Origin: Agrococcus carbonis
GTDB taxonomy: Bacteria; Actinomycetota; Actinomycetes; Actinomycetales; Microbacteriaceae
Direction: 5' to 3'
Length of the DNA stretch: 64,000 bases
NCBI RefSeq assembly: GCF_900104705.1
Contig: NZ_LT629734.1
Coordinates: forward strand, 1,364,001 to 1,428,000
Part shown: positions 45,263-54,737 of the stretch, one piece after another
How positions within the stretch are numbered: position 1 is the first letter of the stretch
Layout: each line of letters opens with the position of its first letter
Position numbers and translations under genes: made by a program
Notes under the pieces: model-generated
What the model was told of the DNA's origin: nothing
Database searches by the model: none
The model's input: the letters and a program-made list of their open reading frames with translations, nothing else

Positions 45263-47326
45263 ATGACCCGACTGCTGCCCAGCTACATCCAGGACGCCTG
45301 GTGGGAGCCCGCCGACGCGACCGACGCCGCGGTCGTCCGCGACGCATCCACCGGTGAGGAGGTCGTGCGCGTCAGCGCCGCAGGCCTCGACCTCGATGCC
45401 GCGCTCGAGCACGCGCGCACCGTCGGCCAGCACAGCCTCGCGCCGCTCACGTTCCACCAGCGGGCGATCCTGCTCAAGCAGTTCGCGCTCGCCCTCACCG
45501 AGCGCAAGCACGAGCTCTACGAGCTGAGCGTCAAGGCGGGCGCGACGAAGGCCGACAGCTGGGTCGACGTCGACGGCGGCATCGGCGTGCTCTTCACCTA
45601 CTCGTCGAAGGGCCGGCGCGAGCTGCCGCAGTCGTCGATCTACCTCGACGGGCCCGCCGAGGTGCTCTCGAAGGACGGCTCGTTCCTCGCCCGCCACATC
45701 TGCACGACGCTGCCGGGCGTCGCGGTGCAGATCAACGCGTTCAACTTCCCCGTCTGGGGCTCGCTCGAGAAGCTCGCGCCCGCGTTCCTCGCCGGCATGC
45801 CGACGCTCATCAAGCCGGCGACCCCCACGGGCTTCGTCGCCGAGCACATGGTGCGCATCCTCGCCGAGTCGGGCCTGCTGCCAGCCGGCAGCGTGCAGCT
45901 GCTGAACGGCTCGGCGCGCGAGCTCATGGACCACCTGCGCCTCGGCGACACCGTCGGCTTCACGGGCAGCGCCTCGACCGCCGACGCGCTGCGCCGCCAC
46001 GAGGCCGTGCAGGCCCGCGGCGTGCGCTTCACCGCCGAGACCGACTCGATCAACGCATCCGTGCTCGGGCCCGACGCCACCGAGGGCACCCCCGAGTTCG
46101 ACGCGTTCGTGCGCGGGCTCGTCACCGAGATGACGTCGAAGGCGGGGCAGAAGTGCACGGCCATCCGCCGCGCGATCGTGCCGAGCGGCATGACGGATGC
46201 GGTGGCCGCGGCCGTGCGCGACCGGATCGCCGCGAAGGTGGTCGTCGGCGACCCGCGCGCCGAGGGCGTCACGATGGGTCCGCTCGCGTCGGTCGAGCAG
46301 CGCGACGAGGTGCTGCAGCAGGTCATGAAGCTGCGCGAGGGCGGCGGCGCGATCGTCGTCGGGGGCGACGCGGGCCACGTGACGCTCGCCGACGGGTCGA
46401 TGGGCGAGGCGCCCGAGTCGAGCGCGTTCGTCGCGCCGACGCTGCTCGCCTTCGAGGACCCCGAGGCGGATGCGCTGCACACGATCGAGGCGTTCGGCCC
46501 GGTCTCGTCGCTCGTCGAGTACGGCAGCGCTGAGCAGGCCGCCGAGCTCGTGGCGCGCGGCGGCGGATCGCTCGTCACCTCGGTCGCGTCGCACGATGCG
46601 GCATTCGTGAGCGAGCTCACCCGCCGCATCGCGCCGCACAACGGCCGCATCCTGCTGCTCGACCGCGACGACATGCGCGCCTCGACCGGCCACGGCTCGC
46701 CGCTGCCGATGCTCGTGCACGGCGGGCCCGGCCGCGCCGGCGGCGGCGAGGAGCTCGGCGGCATCCGCTCGGTGCTGCACCACATGCAGCGCACCGCCGT
46801 GCAGGGCTCGCCGGCCATGCTCACGGCGCTCACCGGGGTGTGGCACGCGGGGGCGCCGGCGTCGGCCGAGGCACCGCATCCGTTCCGCAAGTCGCTCGCC
46901 GAGCTGCGGATCGGCGACCAGGTGGTCTCGGAGCGGCGCGAGATCAGCCTCGACGACATCGAGCACTTCGCCGAGTTCACCGGCGACCTCTTCTACGCCC
47001 ACATGGATCAGGAGGCGGCAGAGGCCAACCCGTTCTTCCCCGGGCGGGTCGCGCACGGCTACCTGCTGCTGTCGTTCGCGGCGGGGCTCTTCGTCGAGCC
47101 GGCACCCGGCCCCGTGCTCGCGAACACGGGCCTCGACAACCTGCGCTTCATGACGCCGGTCTCCCCCGGCGACTCGCTGCGCGTGACGCTCACCGCCAAG
47201 CAGATCACCCCGCGCGAGACCGAGGACTACGGCGAGGTGCGGTGGGATGCGGTGCTCACGAACCAGCACGACGAGACGGTCGCGCAGTACGACCTGCTGA
47301 CCTACGTCGCGAAGACCGCATCGTAG
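45263..47326 (+). CDS. paaZ: PaaZ, oxepin-CoA hydrolase/semialdehyde dehydrogenase
   Basis: 687 residues, bifunctional. The N-terminal aldehyde dehydrogenase (~1-515) has NAFNFPVWGSLEKLAPAFLA, a cofactor region VGFTGSASTADALR, and the nucleophile Cys298 in SKAGQKCTAIRR. The C-terminal MaoC-type R-hydratase hot-dog domain (~530-687) has AEFTGDLFYAHMD with Asp/His of the D-x5-H pair and FPGRVAHGYL. The hydrolase opens the oxepin-CoA ring and the dehydrogenase oxidises the semialdehyde to 3-oxo-5,6-dehydrosuberyl-CoA. Length matches E. coli PaaZ (681). The TAG stop is the first three bases of a family A repeat. Confidence 0.96.
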   Translation: MTRLLPSYIQDAWWEPADATDAAVVRDASTGEEVVRVSAAGLDLDAALEHARTVGQHSLAPLTFHQRAILLKQFALALTERKHELYELSVKAGATKADSWVDVDGGIGVLFTYSSKGRRELPQSSIYLDGPAEVLSKDGSFLARHICTTLPGVAVQINAFNFPVWGSLEKLAPAFLAGMPTLIKPATPTGFVAEHMVRILAESGLLPAGSVQLLNGSARELMDHLRLGDTVGFTGSASTADALRRHEAVQARGVRFTAETDSINASVLGPDATEGTPEFDAFVRGLVTEMTSKAGQKCTAIRRAIVPSGMTDAVAAAVRDRIAAKVVVGDPRAEGVTMGPLASVEQRDEVLQQVMKLREGGGAIVVGGDAGHVTLADGSMGEAPESSAFVAPTLLAFEDPEADALHTIEAFGPVSSLVEYGSAEQAAELVARGGGSLVTSVASHDAAFVSELTRRIAPHNGRILLLDRDDMRASTGHGSPLPMLVHGGPGRAGGGEELGGIRSVLHHMQRTAVQGSPAMLTALTGVWHAGAPASAEAPHPFRKSLAELRIGDQVVSERREISLDDIEHFAEFTGDLFYAHMDQEAAEANPFFPGRVAHGYLLLSFAAGLFVEPAPGPVLANTGLDNLRFMTPVSPGDSLRVTLTAKQITPRETEDYGEVRWDAVLTNQHDETVAQYDLLTYVAKTAS

Positions 47327-47408
47327 GTCGAGGAGCGCGCGGCGCAGCCGCACGCGTCACCCCTGCAGGTCGAGGAGCGCGCGGCGCAGCCGCACGCGTC
47401 ACGAGACC
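47325..47408. repeat. Family A repeats overlapping the paaZ stop
   Basis: AGGTCGAGGAGCGCGCGGCG...CGCACGCGTCAC occurs twice (47325 and ~47366). The paaZ TAG stop is shared with the first copy (TAGGTCGAGG). Confidence 0.85.
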
Positions 47409-47478
47409 GCCACCGCCGACCTCGCCCTGGCGCCAGCGGCCGCCCAGGTGTACACCGTCCCTGAGAGGGAGGTGCGCC

Positions 47479-47874
47479 ATGGCTGACTCGCGCAACCCTG
47501 GGCATGAGGCCGTCGTCGAGCGGCTCATCGCCTGCATCAACGACCGCGACATCTCGGTGATGGACGAGCTGTTCCACGAGGATGCGGTGATGGACTGGCC
47601 GCAGTCCGGCGAGCGGGTGGTGGGCGGCGAGAACCGGCGCGGCGTCTACGGCGCGTTCCCGCAGCTGCCGACGATCACGCCCCGGCGCCTGCTGAGCGCG
47701 GGCGACCTGGTCGTCGCTGAGGCGTCGCTCGACTACGGCGGCAGCGCCGTCTACGCGACGGTGTTCATCTTCGAGTTCCGCGGCGACCGCATCGCCCGCG
47801 AGACCGCCTACTGGAGCGAACCCTTCGAGCCGCCCGCCTGGCGCGCCGCGTGGGTCGAGGTCGCCCCCTCGTAG
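47479..47874 (+). CDS. NTF2-like/SnoaL-fold protein
   Basis: 131 residues. MADSRNPGHEAVVERLIACI is followed by NDRDISVMDELFHEDAVMDW, then GENRRGVYGAF and a C-terminal YATVFIFEFRGDRIARETAYW, the arrangement of NTF2-like/SnoaL enzymes and binding proteins (alpha+beta cone). No catalytic residue is decisive; these range from isomerases to hydrolases or ligand carriers. It lies between paaZ and the rpf gene and has GGGAGG nine bases upstream. It may serve the aromatic pathway, but its position after repeats suggests independent insertion. The stop codon TAG is again the start of a family A repeat. Confidence 0.8.
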   Translation: MADSRNPGHEAVVERLIACINDRDISVMDELFHEDAVMDWPQSGERVVGGENRRGVYGAFPQLPTITPRRLLSAGDLVVAEASLDYGGSAVYATVFIFEFRGDRIARETAYWSEPFEPPAWRAAWVEVAPS

Positions 47875-48036
47875 GTCGAGCCCCCGGCGCAGCCGGACGC
47901 GTCACCCCCGCGGCCCGAGGAGCGCCCGGCGCAGCCGGACGCGTCATCCCCGCAGATCGAGGAGCCCCCGCGCAGCCGGACCCATCACGCTCGTAGGTCG
48001 AGGAGCGCCCGGCGCAGCCGGACGCGTCACGAGACC
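47872..48036. repeat. Family A repeats, four degenerate tandem copies
   Basis: TAGGTCGAG...CGGCGCAGCCGGACGCGTCAC, then three more (near 47910, 47950 and 47995) with GAGGAGC(G/C)CCC variants. The set begins with the stop codon of the NTF2-like gene and ends in CACGAGACC. The remaining 283-bp gap to 48158 holds one family B hairpin. Confidence 0.8.
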
Positions 48037-48081
48037 GGAACCCGACCGCATCCGCGCCCCCGCATCCGCCGGAACACGACG

Positions 48082-48136
48082 GAGCGGTACCGATCGGCCG
48101 CCGACGCACGCGCGCAGCGACCGACCGGTACCGCTC
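48082..48136. repeat. Family B hairpin repeat
   Basis: GAGCGGTACCGATCGGCCGC and GCGACCGACCGGTACCGCTC (48082-48101 and 48117-48136) pair with two mismatches over 20 nt around a 15-nt loop. It lies just past the rpf stop codon on the - strand and could act as its terminator. Confidence 0.85.
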
Positions 48137-48157
48137 TAGGGTCGAGGTGCCCCGGCC

Positions 48158-48999
<842 letters not shown>

Positions 49000-49064
49000 T
49001 CAGCGCTCTCAGGTGCACCACGACGCGGCGAGGTCGACGCCCCTGCCGGCTGCAGCGACGCGGG

Positions 49065-49685
49065 CTACAGCGACGCCGGCTCGCGCAGCCCCGTGCGCAC
49101 GAGCTGCAGCACCGAGTCGGCGAGCTGCTCGGGCGTGATCGGTCCGCCCGGGCGGTACCACTCGACGATCGAGTTGACCATGCCGAAGGTGAGCCGCTCG
49201 GCGACGCGCGGCTCGATGTCCGGCCGCAGCGTGCCCTCGTCGCGCGACGCCTCGAACAGCGCGCGCAGTCGCCGGTCGATCGCGCGCCGCCGCGCCATCG
49301 CCTCGAGCTCGATCGGGGTGTTGCCGCGCAGCCGCAGCAGCAGCGTCACGTAGGGCTGCCGCTCGCACAGCACGAGCACCGCGCCCCGGATCACGAAGCG
49401 GATGCGGTCGATCACGGGGCCCTCGTTGGCCTCCGGCGCGTCGAACACGGCCTCGAGCGCGTCGAGCGCCTTGCCCAGCGCCACCTCGAGCATCTGCTCC
49501 TTCGACGCGAAGTGGTGGTAGATCGCCGACTTCGACAGCCCGAGCCGGTCGGCGAGCACCCCGAGAGAGGTCGCGTCGTAGCCGCGCTCGTTGAACGCCT
49601 CGACGACGACCTCGAGCATCGAGTCGCGGTCGTAGCCCGGGCGGCCGCGACGGGCGGCGGCGGCGACGGGCTCGGTGGCGGTCAT
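49065..49685 (-). CDS. paaR: TetR-family regulator, probable PaaR
   Basis: 206 residues. The HTH (~20-65) contains NERGYDATSLGVLADRLGL and SKSAIYHHFASKEQML. The C-terminal ligand domain (~75-205) includes LVLCERQPYVTLLLRLRG and a TETR_C_17-like end. It sits beside paaK on the same strand, in the middle of the phenylacetate cluster, and both + strand paa promoters carry an almost identical TetR-like near-palindrome (ACTGAACGTTCGGT). That supports a phenylacetyl-CoA-sensing repressor of PaaR type. Autoregulation is not evident: no matching operator lies in front of its own start. Confidence 0.88.
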   Translation of the reverse strand: MTATEPVAAAARRGRPGYDRDSMLEVVVEAFNERGYDATSLGVLADRLGLSKSAIYHHFASKEQMLEVALGKALDALEAVFDAPEANEGPVIDRIRFVIRGAVLVLCERQPYVTLLLRLRGNTPIELEAMARRRAIDRRLRALFEASRDEGTLRPDIEPRVAERLTFGMVNSIVEWYRPGGPITPEQLADSVLQLVRTGLREPASL

Positions 49686-49716
49686 CCGGTCATCCTCTCA
49701 GCGGTGCACCGCCCAC

Positions 49717-49797
49717 GGTCGTCGAGTAGCCGCGAAGCGGCGTATCGAGGCGGCTGGCCGTGGGTCTCGATACGGCCGCTGCGCGGCCTACTCGACC
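49717..49797. repeat. Family A repeats between paaK and paaR
   Basis: GGTCGTCGAGTAGCCGCGAA...GTATCGAGG (49717-49750) and GGTCTCGATACGGCCGCTGC...CTACTCGACC (49763-49797) fill the 127-bp gap after the paaK stop. Confidence 0.85.
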
Positions 49798-49812
49798 ACC
49801 GTGAGGTGGCGT

Positions 49813-51129
49813 TCACCGGTCGCGCAGGTCGTAGACGCGCTTGTACTTGCCCTCCGAGCGCGGCAGCGACCCCGACGGCACGATCTCGACGTCGACGGTC
49901 GTGCCGATGCGCTCCTTCACGCGCGCCTTCAGCACCTCGCCGGCCGCCGTCATCACGACGGGCTTCAGGCCCGGCTGGCACTCGATCTTCACGACGAGGC
50001 CGTCCATCTTGCCGCGCTTGACGAGCTCGAGCACGAAGTGCGGCGTGAGGTGCTCGATCTCGAGCGCGATCTCCTCGATCTGCGTCGGGAAGAGGTTGAC
50101 GCCGCGCAGGATGATCATGTCGTCGTTGCGGCCGGTGATCTTCTCGATGCGCCGCATCGTCGGCTGCGCGGTACCGGGCAGCAGCCGCGTCAGGTCGCGC
50201 GTGCGGTAGCGCAGCACCGGGAACGCGGTCTTCGTGAGCGACGTGAAGACGAGCTCGCCCATCTCGCCGTCGGGCAGCACCTCGCCGGTCTCGCCGTCGA
50301 TGATCTCGGGCAGGAAGTGGTCCTCCCAGATCGTCGGGCCGTCCTTCGTCGACGCGTACTCGCTGCCGACGCCCGGCCCCATGACCTCCGAGAGGCCGTA
50401 GATGTCGACCGCGTCGATCGCCAGCCGCTGCTCGAGCTCGTGGCGCATCTCGTTGGTCCACGGCTCGGCGCCGCAGATCGCGACCTTGAGCGACGTCTCG
50501 CGCGGGTCGAGCCCGGCGTCCTCGAACGCATCCGCGATCGTCAGCAGGTACGACGGCGTGCACATGATCGCGTCGGGCTCGAAGTCGCGGATGAGCTGCA
50601 CCTGCCGCGCGGTCTGCCCACCGGAGACGGGCACGACGGTCGCGCCGAGCCGCTCGATGCCCGAGTGCGCGCCGAGGCCGCCGGTGAAGAGGCCGTAGCC
50701 GTAGGCGTTGTGCACGCGCATGCCCGGGCGCACGCCCGCCGCGCGCAGCGAGCGGGCGACGACCTCCGCCCAGTTGTCGAGGTCGGCCTGCGTGTAGCCG
50801 ACGACGGTCGGGCGGCCGGTCGTGCCGGAGGAGGCGTGGATGCGCACGACCTGCTCGCGCGGCACCGCGAACATGCCGAACGGGTACGACTGGCGCAGAT
50901 CCTCCTTCGTCGTGAAGGGCAGGCGCGCGAGGTCGTCGAGCGAGCGGATGTCGTCGGGGTGCACGCCGGCCTCGTCGAGCTTCCGCGTATAGGTCGGCAC
51001 GTTCGCGTACGCGTGGGCCACCGTCTGCTGCAGCCGCTCGAGCTGCAGCGCGCGCAGCTCGTCGAGCGGGAGCCGCTCGCCCGGGTCGCGCAGGTCGTGG
51101 CCGGCGACGTCGACGGATGCGTTGCTCAT
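49813..51129 (-). CDS. paaK: Phenylacetate-CoA ligase
   Basis: 438 residues. The first step of the pathway: phenylacetate + ATP + CoA to phenylacetyl-CoA. The P-loop is IHASSGTTGRPTVVGYT (~97-113), and other motifs are AYGYGLFTGGLG, the substrate pocket, YGLSEVMGPGVG with the adenylate-binding region (~243), and a C-terminal lid with RRIEKITGRNDDMIILRGVN (~320). Length (~430-440) is typical of PaaK1. The start overlaps the paaI stop by 4 nt (ATGA), so paaI-paaK are coupled, transcribed on the - strand away from paaA. Confidence 0.96.
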   Translation of the reverse strand: MSNASVDVAGHDLRDPGERLPLDELRALQLERLQQTVAHAYANVPTYTRKLDEAGVHPDDIRSLDDLARLPFTTKEDLRQSYPFGMFAVPREQVVRIHASSGTTGRPTVVGYTQADLDNWAEVVARSLRAAGVRPGMRVHNAYGYGLFTGGLGAHSGIERLGATVVPVSGGQTARQVQLIRDFEPDAIMCTPSYLLTIADAFEDAGLDPRETSLKVAICGAEPWTNEMRHELEQRLAIDAVDIYGLSEVMGPGVGSEYASTKDGPTIWEDHFLPEIIDGETGEVLPDGEMGELVFTSLTKTAFPVLRYRTRDLTRLLPGTAQPTMRRIEKITGRNDDMIILRGVNLFPTQIEEIALEIEHLTPHFVLELVKRGKMDGLVVKIECQPGLKPVVMTAAGEVLKARVKERIGTTVDVEIVPSGSLPRSEGKYKRVYDLRDR

Positions 51130-51596
51130 GCGGGCCCTCCAGGTCCGGTCGGTGCGGTGCGGTTGGTCGTGAAGGAGCGGCCGCGGAACTCGGCGACGGT
51201 CTCGCCGGTCTCGTCGACGATCGTCACGTCGTAGATGCCGTTGCGGCCAGCGCGCCAGCGCCGCTCGGCGGTCGCGGTGAGCGTCTGGCCCGCGTGGGTG
51301 GCCTTCGCGAAGGTGATGTCGGCGCCCGAGGCGACGGTGACGTGCTCGTCCTCGTTGCACGCGTACGCGAAGGCGGTGTCGGCGAGCGTGAAGACGAGCC
51401 CGCCGTGCGTGATGCCGAAGCCGTTCACCATCGACTCGGCGATGGGCATCGTGAGCACCGCGCGGCCGCGTTCGAGCTCGGCGATCTCGATGCCGAACGC
51501 CGCCTTGGCGTTGTCGGTCTCGGCCATGATCGTGGCCAGCCAGGTCTCGTCCCTGCTGACCGCGGGTGTTGCGGGTGGGCTCGTCTCGAGTGCCAT
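51126..51596 (-). CDS. paaI: PaaI-type acyl-CoA thioesterase
   Basis: 156 residues, hot-dog fold. [20 protein letters not shown] is followed by the catalytic [20 protein letters not shown] (~61-80, with the conserved Asn/His/Asp-type set). PaaI hydrolyses ring-hydroxylated phenylacetyl-CoA and relieves CoA sequestration by dead-end intermediates. The ATG at 51596 follows GGAG by seven bases. It shares the 139-bp regulatory gap with divergent paaA, and the TetR operator lies there. It is coupled to paaK through an ATGA overlap. Confidence 0.93.
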   Translation of the reverse strand: MALETSPPATPAVSRDETWLATIMAETDNAKAAFGIEIAELERGRAVLTMPIAESMVNGFGITHGGLVFTLADTAFAYACNEDEHVTVASGADITFAKATHAGQTLTATAERRWRAGRNGIYDVTIVDETGETVAEFRGRSFTTNRTAPTGPGGPA

Positions 51597-51652
51597 GCAC
51601 GCTCCATTGCGTCTGGGGTCGGGCGTCGGTTCTGCACCTGCCGGAGGACCCG

Positions 51653-51706
51653 TTGCAGGTCCGTCGCGACCGAGTCTATACTTACTGAACGTTCGGTCAC
51701 TAATTC
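51653..51706 (+). promoter_or_regulatory. Promoter and PaaR-type operator of paaABCDE
   Basis: -35 TTGCAG (51653-51658), 18-nt spacer, -10 TATACT (51677-51682), then CTGAACGTTCGGTCACTAAT and TC (51685-51706) just at the expected start of transcription. It differs at one base from the 42051-42072 block. The ACTGAACGTTCGGT core is an imperfect palindrome. Confidence 0.9.
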
Positions 51707-51735
51707 CGATTCGCACCGCCACCGAGGAGTCGACG

Positions 51736-52746
51736 ATGACGCTCACCGCACCCGACGCATCCGCCCGTCGTGACGCGCCGATGACCGAGGCCGAGCTGGC
51801 CGAGGCGCAGGCCGCGTTCGACGCGATCATCGAGGCCGACCAGCGAATCGAGCCGCGCGACTGGATGCCCGACGCCTACCGCAAGACGCTCATCCGCCAG
51901 ATCTCGCAGCACGCGCACTCCGAGATCATCGGCATGCAGCCCGAGGGCAACTGGATCTCGCGCGCGCCGAGCCTCAAGCGCAAGGCCATCCTGATGGCCA
52001 AGGTGCAGGACGAGGCCGGCCACGGGCTCTACCTGTACTCCGCCGCGCAGACGCTCGGCATCTCGCGCGACGAGATGACCGAGCAGCTCATCACCTCGCG
52101 CGCCCGCTACTCGTCGATCTTCAACTACCCCACGCCCACCTGGGCCGACATGGGGGCGATCGGCTGGCTCGTCGACGGCGCCGCGATCTGCAACCAGGTG
52201 CCGCTGTGCCGCGCCTCGTACGGCCCCTACGGCCGCGCGATGGTGCGCATCTGCAAGGAGGAGTCGTTCCACCAGCGGCAGGGCTTCGAGATCCTGCTCG
52301 AGCTCTCGAACGGCACCCCCGAGCAGCACCAGATGGCGCAGGACGCGGTGAACCGCTGGTACTGGCCCTCGCTCATGATGTTCGGCCCGCCCGACGACGA
52401 GTCGCCCAACTCGGCGCAGTCGATGGCGTGGAAGATCAAGCGCTTCTCGAACGACGAGCTGCGCCAGCGCTTCGTCGGCATGCTCGTGCCGCAGGCCGAG
52501 GTGCTCGGGCTCACGCTGCCCGACCCGAACCTGCGCTGGAACGAGGAGACCAAGAGCTGGGACATGTCGGAGATCGACTGGACCGAGTTCAACGAGGTGC
52601 TCGCCGGCCGCGGCCCCGCGAACGCGCAGCGCATCCAGCACCGCCGCGACGCCCACGAGGATGGCGCCTGGGTGCGCGAGGCGGCCGCCGCCTACGCCGA
52701 GAAGCAGGCCGCGCGCGCCCGCGCCGCGGAGCGCGCCGCCGCCTGA
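51736..52746 (+). CDS. paaA: PaaA, catalytic subunit of phenylacetyl-CoA epoxidase
   Basis: 336 residues, ferritin-like diiron fold. Metal ligands are visible as the two ExxH motifs: Glu93-x2-His96 in [12 protein letters not shown] and Glu176-x2-His179 in [12 protein letters not shown]. With PaaB, PaaC, PaaD and PaaE it makes ring-1,2-epoxyphenylacetyl-CoA from phenylacetyl-CoA, O2 and NADPH. GAGGAG precedes the ATG and the shared paa promoter/operator lies 30-80 bp upstream. The C-terminus is Ala/Arg-rich. Confidence 0.97.
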   Translation: MTLTAPDASARRDAPMTEAELAEAQAAFDAIIEADQRIEPRDWMPDAYRKTLIRQISQHAHSEIIGMQPEGNWISRAPSLKRKAILMAKVQDEAGHGLYLYSAAQTLGISRDEMTEQLITSRARYSSIFNYPTPTWADMGAIGWLVDGAAICNQVPLCRASYGPYGRAMVRICKEESFHQRQGFEILLELSNGTPEQHQMAQDAVNRWYWPSLMMFGPPDDESPNSAQSMAWKIKRFSNDELRQRFVGMLVPQAEVLGLTLPDPNLRWNEETKSWDMSEIDWTEFNEVLAGRGPANAQRIQHRRDAHEDGAWVREAAAAYAEKQAARARAAERAAA

Positions 52747-52753
52747 TCCGCCC

Positions 52754-52841
52754 GGGTGGTCACGACACGCCGCGGGCCCGCCCCCGGGTGGTCACGACAC
52801 GCCGGCGGCGGACCCTGGCGCACGGCGCGTCGTGACCACCC
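52754..52841. repeat. Family D repeat (GGGTGGTCACGACACG type)
   Basis: GGGTGGTCACGACACGCCG occurs as two direct copies (52754-52772 and 52786-52804), followed by an inverted copy CGGCGCGTCGTGACCACCC (52823-52841) with one changed base. It fills most of the 126-bp paaA-paaB gap and can fold. Confidence 0.9.
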
Positions 52842-52872
52842 CCACACACGCAAGAGGATGAAGGAGACGAGG

Positions 52873-53178
52873 ATGTCGACACCCGGAGACGTCGCCGGCG
52901 AGGGCTGGCCGCTGTACGAGGTGTTCGTGCGCGCCGGCCGAGGGCTGAGCCACGTGCACGTCGGCTCGCTGCACGCGCCCGACGACGACATGGCCCTGCG
53001 CAACGCGCGCGACCTCTACACCCGCCGCAACGAGGGCGTCTCGGTGTGGGTCGTGCGCTCGAGCGCGATCACGACGAGCGACCCCGACCAGAAGGGCGCC
53101 TTCTTCGAGAGCCCCGCGGGCAAGAACTACCGCCACGCGAAGTACTACGAGAAGAGCGCGGAGGTGCCGCACCTGTGA
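52873..53178 (+). CDS. paaB: PaaB, accessory subunit of phenylacetyl-CoA epoxidase
   Basis: 101 residues. WPLYEVFVRAGRGLSHVHVG and SLHAPDDDMALRNARDLYTR are the family signature; the protein ends in FFESPAGKNYRHAKYY. It bridges PaaA-PaaC dimers in the E. coli complex. AGGAGACGAGG lies before the ATG. The stop overlaps the GTG start of paaC by 4 nt. Confidence 0.95.
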   Translation: MSTPGDVAGEGWPLYEVFVRAGRGLSHVHVGSLHAPDDDMALRNARDLYTRRNEGVSVWVVRSSAITTSDPDQKGAFFESPAGKNYRHAKYYEKSAEVPHL

Positions 53179-54227
53179 ACGCCCAGCTGAACGACGCCGA
53201 GCTCGCCGAGGCCGCGCAGCCCGCCGAGCCGGCGCAGCCCGACACGGCGCGGCCGGAGACGGCGCGACCCGAGACGCCCCACTCCGAGGCGGCGCACCCC
53301 GCCACGCCCCACTCCGAGGCAGCCACCGCCGCGCCCCCGGCGGCGACCCCCCACCGCGACGCCGCCACCGTCAACGCCGAGTACGAGGCCGAGGCGGCCG
53401 ACGCGCACGGCGACGTCACCGTCGACGAGCTCGACCTCGCCGCCGAGCTCTCGGGCGTGCCATCGGCGAAGGCGACCGCCGACGTCGCCGAGTACGCGCT
53501 GCGCCTCGGCGACGACGCGCTCATCCTCTCCCAGCGCCTCGGGTGGTGGATCTCGCGCGCCCCCGAGCTCGAGGAGGACATGGCGCTCGGCAACATCGCC
53601 CTCGACCTGCTGGGGCACGCGCGCTCGCTCCTGCACTACGCGGGCACCGCATCCGACCGCTCTGAGGACGACCTCGCGTACTGGCGCGACGAGCACGAGT
53701 TCCGCTGCGCGTGGCTCTTCGAGCAGCCCAACGGCGACTTCGCGCACACCGTCGCGCGCGGCCTCATCGCCGCGATCTGGATGCAGGAGCTCTACACCGC
53801 GCTGACGCAGTCGACGGATGCGTCGCTCGCGGCCATCGCGGCGAAGTCGGTCAAGGAGGTGGCCTACCACCGCGACCACTTCGTGCAGTGGACGCTGCGC
53901 CTCGCGGGCGGCACCGACGAGTCGCGCCGTCGCATGCTCGTGGGCCTCACCGACCTGTGGCCGTACACCGACGAGCTCTTCCGCGACGACCCGCTGCACG
54001 ACCGCCTCGGGGGCGCAGCGCCCCGCCCCTCGAGCCTCCGCGCGGGCTTCGACGAGGTGTGGGATGCGGTGCTCGCCGAGGCCGAGATCACGGTCGAGGA
54101 GTTCACGAACCCCAAGATCGGCCAGTCGTCGGGCGGCGGCCGCCACGGGAACCACTCGACGCACCTCGGCCCGCTGCTCGCCGAGATGCAGGTGCTGGCC
54201 CGCCGGCACCCGGGGGCGACGTGGTGA
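53175..54227 (+). CDS. paaC: PaaC, structural subunit with N-terminal repeat extension
   Basis: 350 residues against ~250 for PaaC elsewhere. The normal ferritin-like domain spans ~90-345 (SQRLGWWISRAPELEEDMAL, IALDLLGHARSLLHYAG, VKEVAYHRDHFVQWTLRLAG, and ending near LAEMQVLARRHPG). The added N-terminal ~85 residues are Pro/Ala/Glu-rich with repeats such as ARPETARPETPHSEAAHPAT. PaaC carries no catalytic metal and scaffolds PaaA. The GTG start overlaps paaB (GTGA), and no later start fits better. The extension is low complexity and encoded by repetitive DNA. Confidence 0.92.
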   Translation: MNAQLNDAELAEAAQPAEPAQPDTARPETARPETPHSEAAHPATPHSEAATAAPPAATPHRDAATVNAEYEAEAADAHGDVTVDELDLAAELSGVPSAKATADVAEYALRLGDDALILSQRLGWWISRAPELEEDMALGNIALDLLGHARSLLHYAGTASDRSEDDLAYWRDEHEFRCAWLFEQPNGDFAHTVARGLIAAIWMQELYTALTQSTDASLAAIAAKSVKEVAYHRDHFVQWTLRLAGGTDESRRRMLVGLTDLWPYTDELFRDDPLHDRLGGAAPRPSSLRAGFDEVWDAVLAEAEITVEEFTNPKIGQSSGGGRHGNHSTHLGPLLAEMQVLARRHPGATW

Positions 54228-54736
54228 TGGTCGAGCAGCGCCAGCCCCGGGTCGCGGATGTGGAGCACGCCCGCCGCATCGCCGCTGCGGTCGTCGACCC
54301 CGAGGTGCCCGTGCTCACGATCGACGATCTCGGCGTGCTGCGCGACGTGCGCGACGAGGACGGCACGATCGTCGTCACGCTCACGCCCACCTACTCGGGC
54401 TGCCCCGCGATCGACCAGATGCGCGACGACGTGCTGCTCGCGCTCACCGCGGAGGGCTACCGCGACGTGCGCGTCGACTTCACGCTCACCCCGGCCTGGA
54501 CGACCGACTGGATGAGCGAGGCCGGCAAGGCCAAGCTCGAGCAGTACGGCATCGCCCCGCCCACGCACCGCGCGGGCGAGCGCTCGGGCCCCATCCCGCT
54601 CTCGCTCGGCGTCAAGTGCCCGCGCTGCGGGTCGCTCCGCACCCGCGAGGTGTCGCGCTTCGGCTCGACCGCGTGCAAGAGCCACTTCGAGTGCCTCGCG
54701 TGCCTCGAGCCCTTCGACCACTTCAAGGTGCACTGA
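54227..54736 (+). CDS. paaD: PaaD, iron-sulfur assembly-type subunit
   Basis: 169 residues. An N-terminal DUF59/MIP18 domain (~15-100) includes DPEVPVLTIDDLGVLRDV and TPTYSGCPAIDQMRDDVL. The C-terminal zinc-binding-like CPRCGSLRTREVSRFGSTAC plus CLACLEPFDHF carries the Cys cluster. PaaD is needed for maturation of the reductase Fe-S or the diiron subunit. The ATG at 54227 overlaps the paaC TGA by one base (TGATG); GTG at 54224 is an alternative. The protein ends one base before paaE. Confidence 0.93.
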   Translation: MVEQRQPRVADVEHARRIAAAVVDPEVPVLTIDDLGVLRDVRDEDGTIVVTLTPTYSGCPAIDQMRDDVLLALTAEGYRDVRVDFTLTPAWTTDWMSEAGKAKLEQYGIAPPTHRAGERSGPIPLSLGVKCPRCGSLRTREVSRFGSTACKSHFECLACLEPFDHFKVH

Positions 54737-54737
54737 C

